Shown here one piece after another: positions 59,690-64,000 of a DNA stretch of 64,000 nt. This stretch comes from Terebella lapidaria (lineage: Eukaryota; Annelida; Polychaeta; Terebellida; Terebellidae). The position numbers and the translations under genes were made by a program. The notes under the pieces are model-generated. The model saw only the letters and a list, made by a program, of their open reading frames with translations, searched no databases and was not told where the DNA came from. The stretch lies in the NCBI GenBank assembly GCA_949152475.1, contig OX424567.1:22717402-22781401 (forward strand). Reading direction: 5' to 3'. Within the stretch, counting starts at the first letter, position 1; each line of letters starts with the position of its first letter.

Positions 59690-60110
59690 AATTTCGTCGC
59701 CAAATCGGGCATATTAGGTTTCTTGGTGTCATTGTGTAGGTTTTAATATCAGGAAAAATATTAGACCGGGTAACCTTCTCTAAGAGTGTCCAAACAATGG
59801 AAAAAATGACTTTTTCCAAGATGGCCGCCGAGTCCGATCAAAAAGTTTGTTTTTGTTTTTTCTCTGCTTCTAGACGTGCTAGAAGTGTAATCTTAGTGTC
59901 CTTTCTTAGGTTTTGAGGGTTGAGGAATCCAATAAAATACATTCCAATAATAATTATGCATTATTTCAATTGCAAAAATGCACTTCGACTGGTATTTGAA
60001 CGTCAGAAATAGCTATTTGCGAAGGAAATCTGTTTTCAAATGTAGTTGCGAAATTCAGTTTCACGTATTACCATTTTGGACAAAACAATCCCATGAATAC
60101 ATCATTAAGA
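59690..60110 (+). repeat. Inverted repeat, left arm
   Basis: Pairs with 63515-63948: GGCATATTAGGTTTCTTGGT, AAATATTAGACCGGGTAACC, AAGATGGCCGCC, AAAAAGTTTGTTTTTGTTTT, CTGGTATTTGAACGTCAGAA. Identity is about 80-85% by eye. Homology stops abruptly at GGCGACGAAA on the integrase side (59690), where the integrase copy continues with a T run and CAG. Confidence 0.8.
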
Positions 60111-61140
60111 GTTTATTGTATCCCCTGAACAAAGTCAAGCAGATACTATGGATTTGCGATCGTCGCGCCGCTACAAGTGCCGTACAGACTTCCTTGTGAA
60201 CGCTCTACAAGGTGCAAATCTGAACTGTTTCTGACAATATTCCATATGGATATGCCTTTTAGCAGAAACCCATAAGAGATCCTCTTATGGGTTTCTGCTC
60301 ATAGTAACATCCCAAAACCTATCGAATTTGGTTGCCATGGCGACCAAGATGGCCGATTGGTGACATATTTCGTGACAAAATTAGCTGTTTCGACAAACAT
60401 GGCTTGTGAAGGCTCAAGGGGTAGTACTTGGATATTATCACTATGATATTGAAGAGGCATATTGAGCAGTGACCAGACACAGAAATATTAAATAGTTACA
60501 ATTATAGTTAATGAAAAGACTTATTAAAACAAAGTTAATATCCAGCTCGAGGTCAGCGATCATTCCTTTTGGTTGCGATTAGGAAACATCACACTGAATG
60601 TGTGTACAAGTATAGAGCTGATGGATTTGTTCGAAATAACTATTATCGAATACATTAACTTGACTTTCATCAGTTAAGTCTATTATTGCCCACAATAAAA
60701 ATAGTGAAGATGAGAACATTTTATTGTATGACTAAACGTAGTAAGTCTTTTGTCCGGTATATATTTTATATCTGCAATAATAATATTGATTAGTTAATAT
60801 CACTAACTTATTACAACAGTTGAATCATATTCATTATCAGTGAATGTAGATAAAGGAATCACATGTATTGTCGGGAATGGGATAAGCTAAATTATCTGTT
60901 AAGAACTAATTTGGTGAATATTTCAGTAGTTAAAATATTACTGCATGGCATAAAATTAGTTAAGGCTCGGAACTTTTATTGCTGACATTGATGAAAGACT
61001 CTGGGGCAGCAGTGCTATTTTGATATAAGATATTTTGTCTGAACTAACATAATATATTTTGGGCAACAGAAATGACAGGGCATAAACACCCATGTGGTCG
61101 TAGGCGACCGGAAAGCGTCTAGTTTTATGAATATCAAACA
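60060..61140 (+). repeat. Dispersed repeat, copy 2 (partner of 49560-51250)
   Basis: Direct-orientation copy with GGATTTGCGATCGTCGCGCC, GGTTGCCATGGCGACC, AAGTCTATTATTGCCCACAA and GGTCGTAGGCGACCGG--AGCGTCTAG near the end. It lacks most of the internal tandem units of copy 1 and has a hairpin (60261-60299) at a place where copy 1 has none. Confidence 0.75.
60261..60299. repeat. Perfect 18-bp stem hairpin
   Basis: AGCAGAAACCCATAAGAG, a 3-base loop ATC, then CTCTTATGGGTTTCTGCT. No mismatch in the stem. Confidence 0.9.
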
Positions 61141-61254
61141 CATATACTGTAACGGTTCTAGGGTTGATATAGTAGTAGCATATGTTCGTTGGGTTGAGGT
61201 TCGCCCCCCAGCCTTGCTTAGCTGACCGGATGCCTATGAGTTTGGCTCTTTGCC

Positions 61255-62860
61255 TCGTCTCAGACTGCAGAGGTCGCTCGGTTGACTCTGGTTCTCCGGG
61301 TGCAAGGGTCATTCGGCCGCTCGACTGACTCTGGTTCTTCATCTGGAATGGTCACTCAGCTGACTCTTGTTCTCTGGCTGCAGGGGTCGTTCAGTTTACT
61401 TTGGTTCTCTGGCTGGAATGGCCGGTCGGCTGACTCCGGAATTGTTACTCAGCTGACGCTTGTTCTCTGGCTGCAAGTAAGTAAGTAAGTAAGTAAAAGT
61501 TTATTTAAAACGTCGATGTGGAGGTTGAACAAAAAACATTAGCAGTTGGCTGCTAGTAATCGACATGATATGAGATACAGTGGGTATATACAAGATGAAG
61601 TAAAGATGGAAAAAACATATCATGCTGTCATATAATATTTACATACAAGTGACAGATTCACACTCAAACGTTATTCAAAGTACATATTAAACAGTTTTGA
61701 CATACACATAGAACTTCCCATTTGGATATTTTGTTTTTAAACTCACGTAATGAAGAGCTATTTTTGATGTCCGATGGTAGTTTATTCCAGTAAAGAGCAC
61801 CCTGATAAATTACAGAGTTCTTTCCATATCTTATTGTCTTGAAGTCAGGAAGTGCTACTGGGAGTACATTTCTGGTGTCATGAACCATATCTTTCAACGT
61901 TACGAAACCATGTAAGTAAGTCGGACTTTTTCCATGAATAATTTTGTAAAATTGAATTAGTATGCCCCTTATGCGTTTGGTATGCATGAGAGAAAGATTG
62001 GATAATTCCCTTAGATTGTTATAACTTCAGTTATAATCCTTATAAACATGTTGTAATGCTCGTTTTTGGATTTTCTCGATTTTGCGTGCATCACTAGCCT
62101 GCGCAGGGGTCGTTCAGCTTACTCTGGCTCTCCGGCTGGAATGGTCGGTCCGCTGACTCTGGTTCTTTGGCTGGAATTGTTACTCAGCTGACTCTGGTTC
62201 TCTGGCTTCAGTGGTCGTTCAGCTGACTCTGGTTCTCTGGCTGCAGTGGTCGTTCAGCTTACTCTGGTTCTCCGGCTGGAATGGCCGTTCGGCTGACTCT
62301 GGTTCTCCGGCTGGAATTGTTACTCAGCTGACTCTGGTTCTCTGGCTACAGGGGTCGTTCTGCTTGACTAGCTGGACGGCTGACTCTGGTTCTCCGGCTG
62401 GAATGGTTGCTCGGCTGACTATAGTTCTCCAGATGCAGGGGTTGCTTGGCTGACTCTGGTTCTCTATCTGGAATGGTCACTTGGCCGACTCTGGTTCTCT
62501 GGCTGTGGGGGTCGTTTGGCTACTCTGGTTCTCCAGCTGGAATGCTCACTCGTCTGACTCTGATTCTCCAGCTGGAATGCTCACTCGGCTGACTCTGGTT
62601 CTCCAGCTGGAATGCTCACTCGTCTGACTCTGGTTCTCCAGCTGGAATGCTCACTCGTCTGACTCTGGTTCTCCAGCTGGAATGCTCACTCGTCTGACTC
62701 TGATTCTCCAGCTGGAATGCTCACTCGGCTGACTCTGGTTCTCCAGCTGGAATGCTCACTTGGCTGACTCTGGTTCTCCAGCTGGAATGCTCACTCGTCT
62801 GACTCTGATTCTCCAGCTGGAATGCTCACTCGGCAGACTCTTGTTCTCCGGCTGTAGTCT
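61255..62860. repeat. 35-bp minisatellite, split by a LINE tail
   Basis: Units such as GCTGGAATGCTCACTCGTCT + GACTCTGATTCTCCA (35 bases). They are most regular at 62530-62830 and more diverged toward 61255. The array is interrupted at about 61480-62095 by a LINE 3' fragment. Frames through the repeat on both strands are by-products. Confidence 0.9.
61477..62095 (-). mobile_element. CR1/L2-like LINE 3' fragment
   Basis: A minus-strand frame reads RKIEKIQKRALQHVYKDYN, then HTKRIRGILIQFYKIIHGKS, FKTIRYGKNSVIYQGALYWN and KLPSDIKNSSSLREFKNKIS (61664-62080), the conserved C-terminal end of CR1/L2/RTE-type ORF2 (R----, G--S-----A--WN-LP--IK---S---FK). One stop lies upstream of HTKR. The 3' end is a (TTAC)n tail on the minus strand, seen as AAGT repeats at 61477-61496. 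Strongly 5'-truncated and inserted into the 35-bp minisatellite. Confidence 0.8.
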
Positions 62861-63514
62861 GGCTGCAGTTTGTCTCGAATAACTTCGGCACTCTGGCTTT
62901 GGCTTGTTTTGGGTGACGTCGGTTCCCTGGCTGCAGGCCAACTCGGGTGGTAGCGGGTTTGCTCTGCAGTTACTCCTCGCCTGCGCAAAGTAAGGATCGC
63001 CAATCATTCGGGTTTTAGTCCGCTTTCCTCATAGACCTCTTCCTCTTCGTCTGGTTGTTCAGTTGATAGCTTGGGTTCTGAGCTATCTCAGACGTTATCA
63101 GCTTTATTTTACCCAACTGGTTTTCCAATCAATTCTACGTTCAACTTTGGTTGACTTTACTTCTTGAAGTTCTCTAAGTTTGGTTTCATTCCATCTGTAT
63201 ACCCGAACACGGAGTCGGCTGGGCCGACTCAAACATCAACTCTCGGCTTGATTTCAAGGTTTCTTGACGAATCACACATTCGGATGAAATTATTGCAGAT
63301 ATACATCCAGAGAGGAAGTTGACTATGATTGAACTCACCCACATGTGTTAGATATGTTGTACAACAATTGCCATATTTATTTGTTTCAAATATACAGTAT
63401 TAAATATGAGGTAAAAAAAAACAAGACAACCTTAGAAACGAATGTTCAGCAAGTAGTATGACCTATATGGCCATTGCTCCACTTTTCCTCTCATATAATT
63501 TGGATATGCATAAA
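62861..63514. other. No gene seen
   Basis: Degenerate edge of the minisatellite (to about 62950) and then unique AT-rich sequence with no ORF of note. Confidence 0.5.
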
Positions 63515-63948
63515 CTGATATGTTGATGATTTATTCATGGAATTGTTTTGTTCAAAATGGTAATACCTGGTAATGAATAGCGCAGCCACATTCAAAACAG
63601 ACTCCCTCCGCGAATCGCTATTTCTGACGTTCAAATACCAGTCAAAGTGTGGTTTTTCAATTGAAATAACGCATAAATGTTCTTGAAATGTATTTCATTG
63701 GATACCTCATCCTTCAAAACCTAAGAAAAGACACCAAGATTACACTTCTAGCTTGTCTAGAAGCAGAGAAAAAACAAAAACAAACTTTTTGATCCGACGC
63801 GGCGGCCATCTTGGAAAAAGTCATTTTTTTCATTGTTTGGACACTTTTTGAGAAGGTTACCCGGTCTAATATTTTTTCTGACATGAAAACCTACAGAATG
63901 ACACCAAGAAACCTAATATGCCTGATTTGGCGACGAAAACCTATTTTA
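63515..63948 (-). repeat. Inverted repeat, right arm
   Basis: Reverse complement of 59690-60110 over about 430 bases. Beyond GGCGACGAAA (63948) the text CCTATTTTAGAGGTCTAAGG differs from the integrase side of the left arm. The last 50 bases of the window show no integrase reading. Confidence 0.8.
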
Positions 63949-64000
63949 GAGGTCTAAGGACTAATACCCGAGATATACGTCTCTTATGAGCCGTTCATAT

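Noticed and set aside
59610-59819. First 70 codons of the integrase-like frame as real protein
   Set aside because: They lie in the inverted-repeat arm and a T-rich junction, and show no resemblance to the helix-turn-helix start seen from Met at 59609.
61255-62860. CRISPR-like look of the 35-bp repeats, and of the arrays at 47548-47785 and 48049-49535
   Set aside because: Units are head-to-tail without unique spacers, in a eukaryotic context. These are minisatellites.

Overview
The window is animal nuclear DNA: AT-rich, intron-bearing, and dominated by repeats, LINEs, foldback elements and minisatellites. The gene families (a SAM plus HECT ligase gene of the G2E3-like type expanded in invertebrates, secreted LDLa/trefoil proteins, a Tx1/L1-like LINE, a ZNF862-like hAT gene) point to a marine invertebrate, most likely a lophotrochozoan such as a mollusc. 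That placement is inference. I recognised no bacterial genes, tRNA, rRNA or CRISPR arrays.

Layout. 1-10,150: repeats only, namely two inverted minisatellite arrays, a MITE with palindromic termini, and two degenerate copies of a transposase-like gene. 10,703-12,490 (minus): gene A, a seven-exon secreted LDLa + trefoil-like + P-domain protein with one in-frame TGA. 12,600-26,500: decayed sequence with LINE RT, a PIF1-type helicase fragment, a remnant of a multi-copy uncharacterised family, and a broken exon plus a tail fragment of the gene A family. 26,541-30,261 (plus): a multi-exon hAT-transposase-derived gene with several frame changes. 32,477-35,147 (plus): gene B, an intact paralogue of gene A with the same exon plan. 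35,960-43,126: a Tx1/L1-like LINE (minus) nested inside a CR1/L2-like LINE (plus), with a 13-bp target duplication. 43,810-44,760: a 134-bp satellite carrying nuclear-receptor DR1 motifs. 46,500-47,800: hairpins and an ACGCGT-rich minisatellite. 47,881-55,719 (plus): an eight-exon SAM + HECT ligase gene whose HECT half is intact but whose large exon 3 has three lesions. 55,740-64,000: a tripled 3' segment, dispersed repeats, an integrase-like ORF beside one arm of a 430-bp inverted repeat, and a 35-bp minisatellite split by a LINE tail.

Most notable are: (1) the LINE's ORF1, which carries a NADAR domain directly after its zinc knuckle, so the element appears to encode an ADP-ribose/N-glycosidase-type module; and (2) the gene A/B family, whose seven coding exons were found by matching splice phases and exon lengths (10, 69, 129-132, 159, 27, 138-139 and a final short exon) on opposite strands 20 kb apart, with a broken third member between them. 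The genes here do not form a pathway. The window is a gene-poor region shaped by transposition and local duplication.
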